64,000 nucleotides of DNA. Origin: JAJPHI01 sp035541875 (GTDB taxonomy: Bacteria; Desulfobacterota; Binatia; Binatales; Binataceae). Made by a program: the position numbers and the translations under genes. Of this stretch, positions 49,883 through 60,631 are shown one piece after another. Below the pieces are notes generated by a model that was given only the letters and a program-made list of their open reading frames with translations, was not told where the DNA came from and did not search any database. Within the stretch, counting starts at the first letter, position 1, and each line of letters opens with the position of its first letter. The stretch lies in the NCBI GenBank assembly GCA_035541875.1, contig DATKML010000058.1, positions 62,001 to 126,000 on the forward strand, written 5' to 3'.

Positions 49883-50917
49883 TTAATCAACCGTAACGTC
49901 ACGGAGCAATGATAGCTCGTCGAGTACCTTGCCCGCACCCATTACGACTGCGGTGAGCGGATCATCGGCCAAGGTGACCGGTAATCCTGTCTCTTCGCGT
50001 AGCAGCACATCGAGGTTGCGCAGGAGTGAACCGCCGCCTGCCAGCACGATACCCTTTTCGACGATATCCGAAGCAAGCTCCGGCGGAGTACGCTCCAGCG
50101 CGATACGGACCGATTCGACCACCTGATGGACCGGTTCCATCAGTGCTTCGCGAATTTCCTCGTCAGTGATTTCGATAATCTTCGGTACCCCGGCTACCAA
50201 ATCGCGGCCTTTGATCTCCATCGTCTGGATCTCATTGCCCGGATAGGCCGATCCGATCGTGATCTTAATCAGTTCGGCGGTGCGCTCGCCGATGAGCAGG
50301 TTATACTTCCGCTTGATGTGCTGGATGATCGCTTCATCCATCTTGTCGCCGGCCACCCGCACGGAGCGCGAGAAGACGACGCCGGCCAGTGAGATCACGG
50401 CTACTTCCGTGGTGCCGCCGCCGATATCGACAATCATGTTGCCGGCAGGTTCCGTAATCGGCAAACCGGCTCCAATCGCCGCGGCCATCGGTTCTTCGAT
50501 CAGATAAACCTCGTTGGCGCCCGCGGACTCAGCCGATTCACGCACCGCGCGCTTTTCCACCGCTGTGATACCGAAGGGTACGCAGATTACAATCCGGGGC
50601 CGTACCAGAATTTTGCGGTTGTGCGTCTTCTGAATGAAGTGACGCAGCATGTTCTCGGTGATCTCGAAGTCGGCGATTACGCCATCCTTGAGAGGGCGAA
50701 TCGCGACGATCGAACCCGGCGTCCGGCCCAGCATCTTTTTGGCCTCGGCTCCGATCGCCAAGACCCGGCGTCCGCCGCGCGAATCCTTTTGCACTGCGAC
50801 GACCGACGGCTCGTTACAAACGATGCCTTCGCCTTTGACGTAGATAAGAGTATTGGCAGTCCCCAGGTCGATCGCGAGGTCGTTCGAGAACCATCCGAAA
50901 ATTGAACTAAATGCCAC
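49883..50917 (-). CDS. mreB: Rod shape-determining protein MreB (bacterial actin)
   Basis: A 344-residue actin homologue. DLGTANTLIYVKGEGIVCNEPSVVA is the phosphate-1 loop region, VDIGGGTTEVAVISLAG phosphate 2, and GIVLAGGGSLLRNLD the adenosine motif. It assembles in the cytoplasm under the inner membrane and positions the RodA-PBP2 synthase. It starts with GTG 50917, preceded by AAAGGGG. It is the first gene of mreB-mreC-mreD-mrdA-rodA, divergent from the foldase gene over 209 bases. Confidence 0.97.
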   Translation of the reverse strand: MAFSSIFGWFSNDLAIDLGTANTLIYVKGEGIVCNEPSVVAVQKDSRGGRRVLAIGAEAKKMLGRTPGSIVAIRPLKDGVIADFEITENMLRHFIQKTHNRKILVRPRIVICVPFGITAVEKRAVRESAESAGANEVYLIEEPMAAAIGAGLPITEPAGNMIVDIGGGTTEVAVISLAGVVFSRSVRVAGDKMDEAIIQHIKRKYNLLIGERTAELIKITIGSAYPGNEIQTMEIKGRDLVAGVPKIIEITDEEIREALMEPVHQVVESVRIALERTPPELASDIVEKGIVLAGGGSLLRNLDVLLREETGLPVTLADDPLTAVVMGAGKVLDELSLLRDVTVD

Positions 50918-51126
50918 GGATTTTTTCCCCTTTGGACGGGTCAGGTGGGCTAAGGCATGCTATCGCACCGTTCCCCAGACGTCCCCAACCGACCAACCCA
51001 TCGAACGCGCTTGCCCTTGAAGCTCGATAGCCGCGTATGGTGGAAAACTTACAGGCCTGCTTCGCTTGTGGCAATAAGCGACGCCAATTGCGCCTGTGAA
51101 ACCGCGTAAACTAAGATGCCGTTACG

Positions 51127-53085
51127 ATGCTTGATTATCTTAGGAAGCGTAACTACTCGACCGGCTCGCGGGTCATCATACTGATCCTCGGCGGCGTTCT
51201 TACTCTATCGTTGGCTGGTTTCGGGGCAGCAAGTTATTTTTCGCAGCCCAAGACGGTCGCATCAGTGGACTGTTACACCTACTTCGGTCTGATCACGCTC
51301 CCCGGATGCCGCAATATTCTGCCCGACGAGGTGGATCAACAGGCCGACAATATCCGGCGAGCGATCCAGAATAGCCGCGGTGCCGATGCGGCCGCGCAGC
51401 TGCTCCAAGGCGTTAACCTGCGCGGGATGGCGGTCGAGTCGCTCGTCGAGCAGACCGTAATTCAGAATCAGGCTCATAAACTAGGTCTGGAGATCAGCGA
51501 TGAGGATCTTGCCAAAGCGATCGCTTCGCAGGCGGTCTTTCAGGTTGATGGCCGTTTCGACGAAACCCGCTATTACCAGCTCCTGCGCGAGAACCGGCTT
51601 GATCCTGCCGACTTCGAGAGCGAAACGCGAGGCAAGATGCTGTCGGAGCAGCTCCAGCATTTCGTGACCGCTGCCGTCTCCGTCAGCTCAGATGAGGCCC
51701 ACGCCGAATTCAATCGACTTGGTGAGCGCGTTTCGCTGGCCTATCTGGAGTTTCCCTTGACGAACTTTACTCCGGCCCGTCCGACCGATGCCGAAGTCGC
51801 GAAATTCTATCAGGACAACAAAGATTCCTTTCGCGAGCCCCAACGCTTCAAAATTGAGTTCATCCGCTATGATCTCGCTGTCCTCGAACCAAAGGAAGCG
51901 CCCGGCGACGAAGACGTTAAGAATTACTACGAGCAGAACCTTAAGCAGCTGTTTTCTCATCCGGAACAGATTCACGTTCGTCATATCCTGATTCCTGTCG
52001 CGGCCGACGCCAGCGCTGCCGAGAAAGCAGCCGCAAAATCGCGTGCTGAAGATTTGCTCCAGAAGGTCAAAGGGGGCGCTCCGATCGGCGATCTCGCCAA
52101 GCAGTACTCCGGTGACCCGGGATCAGCACAAAATGGTGGCGACCTAGGTTACGTGTCTAAGGGCGAACTAGTTCAGCCCTTCGAAGACGTGGCCTTCAAG
52201 CTCAAACCAGGCGAGGTCGGTCTGGCTGAAACCCAGTACGGCTTCCATGTAATCGAGGTCGTCGATGCGAAGGGGGCAAAGGTTGAGGACGTCATCGAGG
52301 CCAAACCCAAAATCATCGCCGCGCTCAAGCACAAGCAGGCGATCGCTACGGCGCGACAGGATGTCGAACAGGACGAAGCCGCGGCAGGGCTCGGCAAAGA
52401 TTTCAAGGACTTGGCGCAAAAGCGTGGCCTGACCGCCGTCACGACGCCTTATTTCGCCCAGGAAGATACGATCAAAGGCGCTGAGGACGACCCAGGGCTG
52501 AAGAAAGAGATCCTCACGATGAAGACCGGCGAAATTCGTTCGGTTAAAAAGACCGAGACGCCGTTCCTGGTGAAGATCGTCGATGAGAAACCGGCGCGAC
52601 TGCCACCCCTCGATGAGATCACAGCGAGCGTGGTCGCCGCTATAATGCATCAGCGGGCCCAGAAGATGGCGCGTGAGGCGGCCGAAGCGATGCTCAAGCA
52701 GATCAAATCGCCCGAGGCCTTCGACGCGCTTGCGACGAGCAATCATCTGCAGGTCAAGACCACGGGCGATTTCGTGCGTGCGCGTGGCGACGTGCCCGGA
52801 ATCGGATCGTTCCCGGAAGCCGCACAGGCGTCCGGCACTGTTACGAGCGTGCCCGGAGTCGTCGACCATGTTCTGGAGAATGGAGGCAACGCTTACATCG
52901 TTAAGGTTCTGTCCCGCAACCCGCCGGATAGTTCTGAATGGAAATCGATAGAAGCGCAGTTTACCGCTCGGATGCTTCAGGAGAGGCAGCAGGCGGCATG
53001 GAGCAACTACGTTAACGAGCTCAAACGGAAGGCGCTGATCGTCGTGCACAGCGACCTGCTGGGAGTTTCGGCGACTGATTCCTGA
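51127..53085 (+). CDS. ppiD: Periplasmic peptidyl-prolyl isomerase/chaperone, PpiD/SurA type
   Basis: A 652-residue inner-membrane-anchored foldase. An N-terminal membrane helix (about residues 17-38, VIILILGGVLTLSLAGFGAASYF) precedes a SurA_N chaperone region (EQTVIQNQAHKLGLEISDEDLAKAIASQAVFQVDGRFDE). A parvulin domain lies near 275-380 (IHVRHILIPV, GGDLGYVSKGELVQPFEDVAF, TQYGFHVIEV). A second, degenerate helical/parvulin-like region follows. It helps outer-membrane and periplasmic proteins fold as they leave SecYEG. The esterase gene follows after 14 bases. Confidence 0.9.
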   Translation: MLDYLRKRNYSTGSRVIILILGGVLTLSLAGFGAASYFSQPKTVASVDCYTYFGLITLPGCRNILPDEVDQQADNIRRAIQNSRGADAAAQLLQGVNLRGMAVESLVEQTVIQNQAHKLGLEISDEDLAKAIASQAVFQVDGRFDETRYYQLLRENRLDPADFESETRGKMLSEQLQHFVTAAVSVSSDEAHAEFNRLGERVSLAYLEFPLTNFTPARPTDAEVAKFYQDNKDSFREPQRFKIEFIRYDLAVLEPKEAPGDEDVKNYYEQNLKQLFSHPEQIHVRHILIPVAADASAAEKAAAKSRAEDLLQKVKGGAPIGDLAKQYSGDPGSAQNGGDLGYVSKGELVQPFEDVAFKLKPGEVGLAETQYGFHVIEVVDAKGAKVEDVIEAKPKIIAALKHKQAIATARQDVEQDEAAAGLGKDFKDLAQKRGLTAVTTPYFAQEDTIKGAEDDPGLKKEILTMKTGEIRSVKKTETPFLVKIVDEKPARLPPLDEITASVVAAIMHQRAQKMAREAAEAMLKQIKSPEAFDALATSNHLQVKTTGDFVRARGDVPGIGSFPEAAQASGTVTSVPGVVDHVLENGGNAYIVKVLSRNPPDSSEWKSIEAQFTARMLQERQQAAWSNYVNELKRKALIVVHSDLLGVSATDS

Positions 53086-53099
53086 TAGGTCGAGCCACG

Positions 53100-53918
53100 A
53101 TGGGAAAAACAGACGACGATCCGCTGCAACGCGACACCAGCGAATTCCTCTTCGAAGGGTCCGGGCTGAGCGCCCTGCTGATCCATGGCCTGACTGGTAC
53201 GCCCTATGAGATGCGTTACCTGGGTGAGCAGATGGCTGCGGCGGGAATCCGTGCGCACGGCGTGAAGCTCGCGGGTCACGCTGGAGGTCCCGAAGAGCTG
53301 GGAGCCGTAACCTTCGCCAACTGGACTGAAAGCGTGGTCGACGGCTTTGAGCGATTGCGCCAATACGGCGACCCTATCGTGGCCGTTGGACTGTCGATGG
53401 GCGCCGTCCTGGCAGCGCGACTTGCGATCGAGCAGGGCGAAGGGGTCTCCGCACTCGTGATGCTGGCGCCCGCTTTCTTTTTGCCGACGAAAGTACGCGT
53501 CATGCTCAGGATAGCCCGACCGGTTACGTTGCTGCGCGAGGCTATCTATCTGCATAAACCCGGCGGGTCAGATATTCACGATTTGGACGCGCGCCGGGTG
53601 CATCCGGGGAATCGCATCATTCCCCTCAAGGCCGCGCTGAATTTAATTGAGCTCAGTGACTACGTTCGGCCCAAACTGGCCGAGATTGAACAGCCTGCGC
53701 TCGTGATCCATGGCCGCAAGGATCACACCTGTCCATTTGAGAAAAACACGCGCTTTGCGTTAGGCCACCTCGGCAGCGCACGCAAACGCCTGATTACGCT
53801 CGACGACAGCTTCCATGTGATCACGGTCGACAGTGAGAAAGACCGCGTAGCGGAGGAAGTGATCGGATTCGTGAACGAGTTTCGTGCGCAACCAACCGCC
53901 AACGCCTCGAATGGCTGA
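53100..53918 (+). CDS. Alpha/beta hydrolase, carboxylesterase/monoacylglycerol-lipase type
   Basis: A 272-residue alpha/beta hydrolase. LLIHGLTGTPYEMRYLGEQMAAAGI carries the oxyanion-hole HG, GLSMGAVLA the nucleophile Ser in GxSxG (about residue 101), VIHGRKDHTCPF the acidic residue and LDDSFHVITVD the catalytic His. It resembles the Est30-type carboxylesterases of Geobacillus. There is no signal peptide. It lies 14 bases after ppiD and 20 bases before the acyl-CoA synthetase, with which it may release and activate a carboxylic acid. Confidence 0.9.
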   Translation: MGKTDDDPLQRDTSEFLFEGSGLSALLIHGLTGTPYEMRYLGEQMAAAGIRAHGVKLAGHAGGPEELGAVTFANWTESVVDGFERLRQYGDPIVAVGLSMGAVLAARLAIEQGEGVSALVMLAPAFFLPTKVRVMLRIARPVTLLREAIYLHKPGGSDIHDLDARRVHPGNRIIPLKAALNLIELSDYVRPKLAEIEQPALVIHGRKDHTCPFEKNTRFALGHLGSARKRLITLDDSFHVITVDSEKDRVAEEVIGFVNEFRAQPTANASNG

Positions 53919-53938
53919 GGCCTCTTAGAGCTATCCTG

Positions 53939-55441
<1,503 letters not shown>

Positions 55442-55512
55442 TTATCGCAACGGGCTAGAAGGTACTGACGGGCTTTTAGCCTCGCCCTTCGAGGCAGGTC
55501 CGGCCCTAGTCG

Positions 55513-55665
55513 CTATAATCTTCCTGTTAGCGCCAGTATGAGCAGGATGAGTATGACGAGACCGAAACCACCGCTCGGGTAATAGCCCCAACCGACGCTG
55601 TAAGGCCAAGTAGGCAAGGCTCCAACCAACAGCACGATGAGCAAAATCAGCAAAATCAAATTCAT
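55513..55665 (-). CDS. DUF3309-family small membrane protein (50 residues)
   Basis: A 50-codon gene. Two hydrophobic segments flank the family core ALPTWPYSVGWGYYPSGG, which is diagnostic of DUF3309. The start is MNLILLILLIVLLVG and the end LILLILALTGRL. GGAGAAAG lies 7 bases before ATG 55665. The function is unknown; homologues often sit near stress-related membrane proteins. It is the last of four small minus-strand genes. Confidence 0.85.
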   Translation of the reverse strand: MNLILLILLIVLLVGALPTWPYSVGWGYYPSGGFGLVILILLILALTGRL

Positions 55666-55719
55666 CGGCTCGCTTTCTCCTTTCGTCCGAGTTTCCGATT
55701 AGGGTCTATCTCTGACCGC

Positions 55720-56004
55720 TCACTCACGCCCGGAATCGTTACGCGAGAGAATTTCGAGCAGCGATCCCAGCATCACTACGGAAGGCAGCATCAACTCACC
55801 GCCCGCCAGTAAGCCGAGGAGGAAAACGCTACTGGCAACAGCAAACGGATGTTCTTCGAGCGCGGGCCGCGGGTCGCGGCGCTCCTCGGGACCGTTCAGC
55901 TTGGCGGCGACTTCATAAATGGTCGCGCCGAGTCGCCGACGAGCTTGCGACGCCTTGTGCTTCAGCGCGAAGCGTCCTATCTGCGCCATGATGAATTGCG
56001 CCAT
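55720..56004 (-). CDS. Small membrane protein, possible YqjE-cluster member
   Basis: About 94 residues: an amphipathic basic N-terminal half (FALKHKASQARRRLGATIYEVAAKLN), a short charged middle (EERRDPRPALEEHP) and one membrane helix (about residues 58-80, VASSVFLLGLLAGGELMLPSVVML). There is no recognised family. Two equally placed ATGs (56004 and 55989) result from a 15-base tandem duplication, and a TTG lies at 56013. It overlaps the end of the upstream small gene by about 92 bases in another frame, so one of the two reading frames may have shifted. Confidence 0.55.
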   Translation of the reverse strand: MAQFIMAQIGRFALKHKASQARRRLGATIYEVAAKLNGPEERRDPRPALEEHPFAVASSVFLLGLLAGGELMLPSVVMLGSLLEILSRNDSGRE

Positions 56005-56266
56005 GATGAACAACTCCCACCATCAGATTTACGAAGATGCGCCTGAGGGTGATCTGCGCGCCGAGTCTTAGCAACGCTCGCCCCGTGCTCGAGTTCAGCC
56101 CACCACCCGTTACAAAGCCCGCAAACGTGCCGAGCGCCAACGCGGAGAGAGGGAAATTTTCGACCCGCTGTTGGAGATTCTTCGCGAGTCCAGCAGCTTG
56201 CGGATCACCTTGCGAGCAACAAGAGATGTCGCCGGCCTCCGACGGTAAAGATCCTGCCGTCCGCAT
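55913..56266 (-). CDS. Small glycine-rich membrane protein (end uncertain)
   Basis: A 117-residue reading frame. The central part, VENFPLSALALGTFAGFVTGGGLNSSTGRALLRLGAQITLRRIF, looks like a real membrane segment with Gly-rich turn, similar in style to proteins encoded next to ElaB/YqjD genes. The tail after NLMVGVVHHG is low-complexity and lies wholly in the overlap with the next gene, which suggests the true end was nearer to 55990 and has been displaced by an indel at the tandem duplication. It starts 9 bases after the ElaB-like gene stop. Confidence 0.45.
   Translation of the reverse strand: MRTAGSLPSEAGDISCCSQGDPQAAGLAKNLQQRVENFPLSALALGTFAGFVTGGGLNSSTGRALLRLGAQITLRRIFVNLMVGVVHHGAIHHGADRTLRAEAQGVASSSATRRDHL
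55981..56010. repeat. 15-base tandem duplication within the small-gene overlap
   Basis: Two adjacent copies of a 15-base unit (55981-55995 and 55996-56010) agree in 14 positions (TGCGCCATGATGAA). The duplication is in frame for both overlapping genes and duplicates the start region of the downstream one (two MAQ starts). Confidence 0.75.
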
Positions 56267-56275
56267 TCGATCATT

Positions 56276-56506
56276 TCAGGAAGAAAGCGACCGCATCATC
56301 CGGGCTAGCGTGTAACCGATAGCGAAAGCGGCGGCCAGAGCCAGCAAGGGCTCTCGAAGGACGAAGCCTTTCAGGTTAGAGGATAATTCCGCGGCCGCGT
56401 CGATGCCGCGACCTGCAGCCTCTCGTGCCGCATCGTAGCCTTTATTGGCCGCCGCGCGCGCGGCGTCGTATCCCTGATTAAGTGTTTCACGCGTTCCTTC
56501 TTCCAC
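56276..56506 (-). CDS. ElaB/YqjD/DUF883-like tail-anchored protein
   Basis: A 76-residue protein with three degenerate tandem repeats of an 11-residue helix (GYDAARAAANK, GYDAAREAAGR, GIDAAAELSSN) and a C-terminal membrane helix (about residues 51-71, LREPLLALAAAFAIGYTLARMM). ElaB/YqjD proteins tether ribosomes to the membrane in stationary phase; that role is by analogy. It starts with GTG 56506 with GGAG about 10 bases upstream. It is the first of four small genes on the minus strand. Confidence 0.7.
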   Translation of the reverse strand: MEEGTRETLNQGYDAARAAANKGYDAAREAAGRGIDAAAELSSNLKGFVLREPLLALAAAFAIGYTLARMMRSLSS

Positions 56507-56825
56507 GATCTTATTCTCCTACCCACGGTGATTGATTATTCGTGCTCAATCGCCTGTCCGGTCTATCGCTCTTTGGGCGCAAAATTCGTACCTGGATTCT
56601 CCGATGTAACTTCGAGGGAATTTGGGGATTTACGACCGATGGCGGAAATCTTTACGCATTGAGACCGAGGGAAGTTGTGCGCCTGCGCACTCGGCTTGAG
56701 CTAGCGCTCTGATGCCTATGGATGAGGGTTTGGGTGCGCCAAAATGAAAGAGGGCGGAGGATTTACCCTCCGCCCCTTTCGATTCGATATCTCCTCCCTT
56801 TCGGAAGGGACTGAGAGTTAGGTTC
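56507..56825. other. 319-base intergenic region with two hairpins
   Basis: The part next to 56507 should hold the promoter of the small-protein genes, but no convincing -35/-10 pair is visible. A GC stem of GGGCGGAGG (56752-56760) and CCTCCGCCC (56767-56775) lies at the other end, and TCCCTT-TCGG-AAGGGA at 56795-56810; both are described as terminators of the minus-strand monooxygenase gene. No reading frame looks coding. Confidence 0.5.
56752..56775 (-). terminator. Rho-independent terminator of the LLM gene
   Basis: On the minus strand GGGCGGAGG, a six-base loop and CCTCCGCCC are followed by TCTTTCATTTT, giving a GC-rich stem and T-rich tail 50 bases after the luciferase-like gene's stop. 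A smaller stem with a TCGG loop (56795-56810) precedes it. Confidence 0.7.
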
Positions 56826-58043
56826 CTACGGTCTCACTCGCGTCACCGGGCGCTCAGCCAGATCCGATGGGCGCCGGCCCATCTTTTCCTCATGCTCACG
56901 ATAATCCTGCATCGACTTCATGATCGCTGCGACCGACGAATTGAACAGTCCCTCTTTGCGATCCGCCGTCCAATGCTGCGAATAGGAGATCGGTTCCACT
57001 GAACCCTGGAAGTGTGGTGCGACGTAGCGTGCCCACAACTCGTATGAACGTTCAGTCTGCTCGCGCGAGGCCCACTCGTGCGCCAGCAGCAGCATCCCAC
57101 CGAAGCCGCCGCCCGACGCCTCGATCGCTTCGTTGATGCGCGCGATCGCATCGTCGGGTGTGCCGATAATCACACCGCCGCGCGCCGCCATCCGATCGGC
57201 GGTCATCTCGCTGGTCGGTTGATTCGGATACTCTTGGAACTGAATCTGCGCGCCGAGCGTGCCGATAAAGTAATCCTGAATCCAGCGATTGCAGCCATCG
57301 CGAATGTTGTCGAGCGCTTCCTTTTTCGATTCCGCCAGATGGACCGGGAAGACCAGCCGCCAGTTCTTGCGATCGACCGTCTTGCCGTTCTCGGCGGCGA
57401 TATCCTCGGCCATCTTCCAACGCTTCGGTAGCTCCTTCAGTCCACCGGGGGCGAAAGTCGCGATCGAAAGCACGCCCGCGCCGAGTTGACCGGCGGCGAC
57501 CATCCCCGAGGGTGAGAAGGTGTTGGCGACGAAGATCGGCATCGGCTTCTGGAAGGGCTTCACCTGCAGATGCGCATCGCGGAGCTTGAAGAAGGATCCA
57601 TCAATCGTGATGCCGCCGTCTTCCTCGAAAAGCCGCTGGATCGCTTTGATCCCTTCGACCATGCGATCACGTTGCGTGGTGGTCTCGATGCCGAGCATGT
57701 GCGCATCTCCCGGCAGCGCGCCGGGACCGCATCCGAGGATGATTCGCCCACGCGTGATCTGGTCGAGCATTGCGAAGCGGTTCGCTATATTGAATGGATG
57801 GTGATACGGCACGCTGACGACGCCCGATCCCAACATGATCCGCTTGGTGCGAGCCGCAGCGACCGCCATGAAGATCTCCGGCGACGGGATAATCTCCCAT
57901 CCGGCCGAGTGATGCTCACCGACAAAGGCCTCATCGAAGCCGAGTTCATCGAGCCATTCGATCAGTTTCAGGTCGCGCTCGAAGGCGAGAGCGGGGTTTT
58001 CGCCGACCCGATGGAACGGGGCCATGAAGATGCCGAATTTCAT
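56826..58043 (-). CDS. Luciferase-like (LLM) flavin-dependent monooxygenase 1
   Basis: A 405-residue TIM-barrel protein of the bacterial-luciferase superfamily. MKFGIFMAPFHRVGENPALAFERD is the usual first strand, GFDEAFVGEHHSAGWEIIPSPEIF the second with the conserved Glu-His-His, and LDQITRGRIILGCGPGALPGD the flavin-binding loop. It resembles limonene- and alkanal-monooxygenase-type members that use FMNH2 supplied by a separate reductase, which is not encoded nearby. The substrate is unknown. It starts with ATG and is divergent from the MMPL gene. Confidence 0.9.
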   Translation of the reverse strand: MKFGIFMAPFHRVGENPALAFERDLKLIEWLDELGFDEAFVGEHHSAGWEIIPSPEIFMAVAAARTKRIMLGSGVVSVPYHHPFNIANRFAMLDQITRGRIILGCGPGALPGDAHMLGIETTTQRDRMVEGIKAIQRLFEEDGGITIDGSFFKLRDAHLQVKPFQKPMPIFVANTFSPSGMVAAGQLGAGVLSIATFAPGGLKELPKRWKMAEDIAAENGKTVDRKNWRLVFPVHLAESKKEALDNIRDGCNRWIQDYFIGTLGAQIQFQEYPNQPTSEMTADRMAARGGVIIGTPDDAIARINEAIEASGGGFGGMLLLAHEWASREQTERSYELWARYVAPHFQGSVEPISYSQHWTADRKEGLFNSSVAAIMKSMQDYREHEEKMGRRPSDLAERPVTRVRP

Positions 58044-58212
58044 GCGTGTCCTCTTTGTGCGCGTAGTGCGCTCATCTGCTGACCTTACGTTGCGTCGCCT
58101 GAATTGGGAATAGGTCGGAAGGCACTCAAACGCACGCTTTCCGCCGCTGACCCCAAGATGCTAGGACTTTCCGTACATTTTCCCGCCAACGTTGTGGAAC
58201 GGGGGACCGATT

Positions 58213-60603
58213 ATGCCCGCGGATAGTCCAAGGGGACGGACTTTCGGCAACTTCATCCTGAACAAGCGCCAGCCTATTGGATGGCTCCTTGTTCTGATCA
58301 CAGTAGCGCTGAGCTATTGGGCCGTTCGTGTGCCTATAGCTACACGGTTCGAGGATCTTTTTCCGGCGAACCATCCGAACACGATTCTCTATCGCAAACA
58401 CAAGCAGGCCTATGGACGGGCTCTCACGCTGGCGATGCTGCTACGTGTCGATCAGGGCGATATCTTCAACTTCAAGACGCTTAAGACCATTCAGGACATC
58501 AACAACGCGGTTGATATTCTCCCCGGCGTCAATCACAACGAAGTCTTCTCGCTCGCTTCGTATCGCGTCTTTTATTCAAAGGCGACGCCCGGCACCGTCA
58601 CCATTTCTCCGTACATGCATCCGAAGATTCCGGCTAACGATGCGGAACTGGCTAAGCTCGAGGACAATGTCCTGACGCATTTGAATCAACTCGCGGCAGT
58701 GGTGACGCCGGACCTCAAGGGCGCGCTGATTCTTGCCAGCTTTAACGAAGGCGACCTCGATTACGGCACGATCTTCGACCAAGTGCAGGAGATTATCGCG
58801 AAGAATCAGGATGCCCACACGCATATCTATGCCGGCGGCCCGATCATGTTCTACGGATGGGGCTATCACTATCTGCCGTTGCTGACAAAAATCTTTGGCG
58901 CCTCGTTCGGTCTCATCGTGTTGCTAACCTTCTTCGCGCTCGGCGGCCGCAGCGGATGGTGGATACCGATCGTCACCGGAATCAGTTCGGCTATCTGGGC
59001 GCTCGGCTATATGAGCCTGCGCCACTACAACTTCGATCCGATTATGCTGGTTGTGCCGGTTATCCTTACGGCACGCGATCTCGCTCACGGTATCCAATGG
59101 CAGCGCCGCTATTACAGCGAAATCGAAAAGGCCGACGACAAGATCCTGGCCTGCGTTAACACCGCCGACGAGATGTTCAGTGCGGGGTTGCTGGCCGTGC
59201 TCGTTAATATCGCCGGCATCGCGTTCATCACTTTGAGCGACGTGCCGATGCTCAAGCAGATCGGCCTGAGCGGTGCGGTCTGGCTCGGCAGCAGTTTGAT
59301 TCTGGTCTTCGTTGGCCAGCCGATTCTCGTGAGCTATCTGCCGCGGCCGAAGAGCCGTGAGCGCAAGAGCGGTATCGCCGAGGCGATTGCTGATCTCCCG
59401 CTCGGCGGCAATGGCACTCGTATGGTCTTAATCGGCGCCGGCTTCGCTGCGCTAGCGATTGGGCTCTTCTCCTATCGCAACGTGCTGGTCGGCTATCAGA
59501 CGGCAGGGACGCCCCTCTACCGCTCCGATGCGAAGGTCAATCTCGACACCGCCGAGATCAGTCGCTTCGTTCCGACCAACACAGCGTGGGTGATCGTCGA
59601 CTCGCCCGAATATCCCGATCAGCAGTCAGGCTACGGCACCAAAACCCTGCGCGTTCTCGATGACATGGCGGATTATCTGCTCAAGCGCGGCGATGTCACC
59701 GCGGTTATCGATCTGGGCGGACTCGTGGAACGGCCGATGAATCAGCTGTTCCATAATAGCGCTCCGAAGTTCAATGCGATTCCAGACACCGAACAGTTGG
59801 CCGTGACGCTGTTCTTCTTTTTCGTTCAGGGCGCAGCGCCCGATGAAGTAACCGCCTTCTTCGAGAACCTCATGTCGGCGAAAAATAGTTGCGTCCGCCT
59901 GTTACTGCCCGATCACAGCTCGGCGCGGCTCAATCGTTTGCGCTCCGATATTGATCAATTTATCCGCGAGCGCGTGGCGACCGATCCCGATTTGAAGAAT
60001 CTCAAGCTTCAATACCTCGGCGGCGACGCGGGTCTCTACCAGGCGACTGACGATGTAATGAGACAGATCAATGGTCGCAACCTGCTTCTCGTTCTCAGCG
60101 CGATACTGCTTTTGACGGCGCTTGCGTTCCGATCGTTCATGGCCGGGGTGATCGTTGCTCTGGTCGCACTAATGGCGAACCTCGTCGCCTACACCTATAT
60201 GAATTTCCGCGGCGTCGGCCTCACCGTCGATACGGTTTCGGTTGTGTCGCTGGGTATCGGTCTGGGTCTGAGCTACGCAGTCTACGCGTTGGTCGCGGTG
60301 CGCGATGAAATCGCGGCTGGCGGCCAGTTGAACTCGGCGATCAAGACCGCGCTTAACACGAGTGGCGCCACGATCCTTGCCACTTACGTCGTCATGATCG
60401 CGGGACTAGCGCCGTGGGTCTTTTCGCCGGTGTTGTTTCAGACCGAGATGAGCACGCTGCTGATCCTCTTGATGACGACCAATCTGATTGCCGGGCTGCT
60501 TATCCTGCCGGCGCTACTGCTGATGCTGCGACCGCAATTTTTGCTCCGTCACGAAGGTTCCACTTCGGGCACGGACGCCCCGCATCAGGCGACTGTTTCC
60601 TGA
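58213..60603 (+). CDS. MMPL/RND-family transporter
   Basis: A 796-residue RND-superfamily exporter of the MMPL/hopanoid-transport type. The first membrane helix is at about 20-37. A periplasmic loop (about 40-215) precedes helices 2-6 (from YHYLPLLTKIFGASFGLIVLLTFFALGG). A second large loop follows (about 440-610), then helices 8-12 ending VFSPVLFQTEMSTLLILLMTTNLIAGLLILPALLLML. Such proteins move lipids, hopanoids or sterols across the envelope, driven by proton motive force. GGGGGAC precedes ATG 58213; the earlier in-frame ATG (58192) is less likely. DUF1329 genes, frequent partners of this family, are at 27.9-30.6 kb. Confidence 0.9.
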   Translation: MPADSPRGRTFGNFILNKRQPIGWLLVLITVALSYWAVRVPIATRFEDLFPANHPNTILYRKHKQAYGRALTLAMLLRVDQGDIFNFKTLKTIQDINNAVDILPGVNHNEVFSLASYRVFYSKATPGTVTISPYMHPKIPANDAELAKLEDNVLTHLNQLAAVVTPDLKGALILASFNEGDLDYGTIFDQVQEIIAKNQDAHTHIYAGGPIMFYGWGYHYLPLLTKIFGASFGLIVLLTFFALGGRSGWWIPIVTGISSAIWALGYMSLRHYNFDPIMLVVPVILTARDLAHGIQWQRRYYSEIEKADDKILACVNTADEMFSAGLLAVLVNIAGIAFITLSDVPMLKQIGLSGAVWLGSSLILVFVGQPILVSYLPRPKSRERKSGIAEAIADLPLGGNGTRMVLIGAGFAALAIGLFSYRNVLVGYQTAGTPLYRSDAKVNLDTAEISRFVPTNTAWVIVDSPEYPDQQSGYGTKTLRVLDDMADYLLKRGDVTAVIDLGGLVERPMNQLFHNSAPKFNAIPDTEQLAVTLFFFFVQGAAPDEVTAFFENLMSAKNSCVRLLLPDHSSARLNRLRSDIDQFIRERVATDPDLKNLKLQYLGGDAGLYQATDDVMRQINGRNLLLVLSAILLLTALAFRSFMAGVIVALVALMANLVAYTYMNFRGVGLTVDTVSVVSLGIGLGLSYAVYALVAVRDEIAAGGQLNSAIKTALNTSGATILATYVVMIAGLAPWVFSPVLFQTEMSTLLILLMTTNLIAGLLILPALLLMLRPQFLLRHEGSTSGTDAPHQATVS

Positions 60604-60631
60604 GCGGGCCGTCCTAGGCAGTCGGCGAGGA

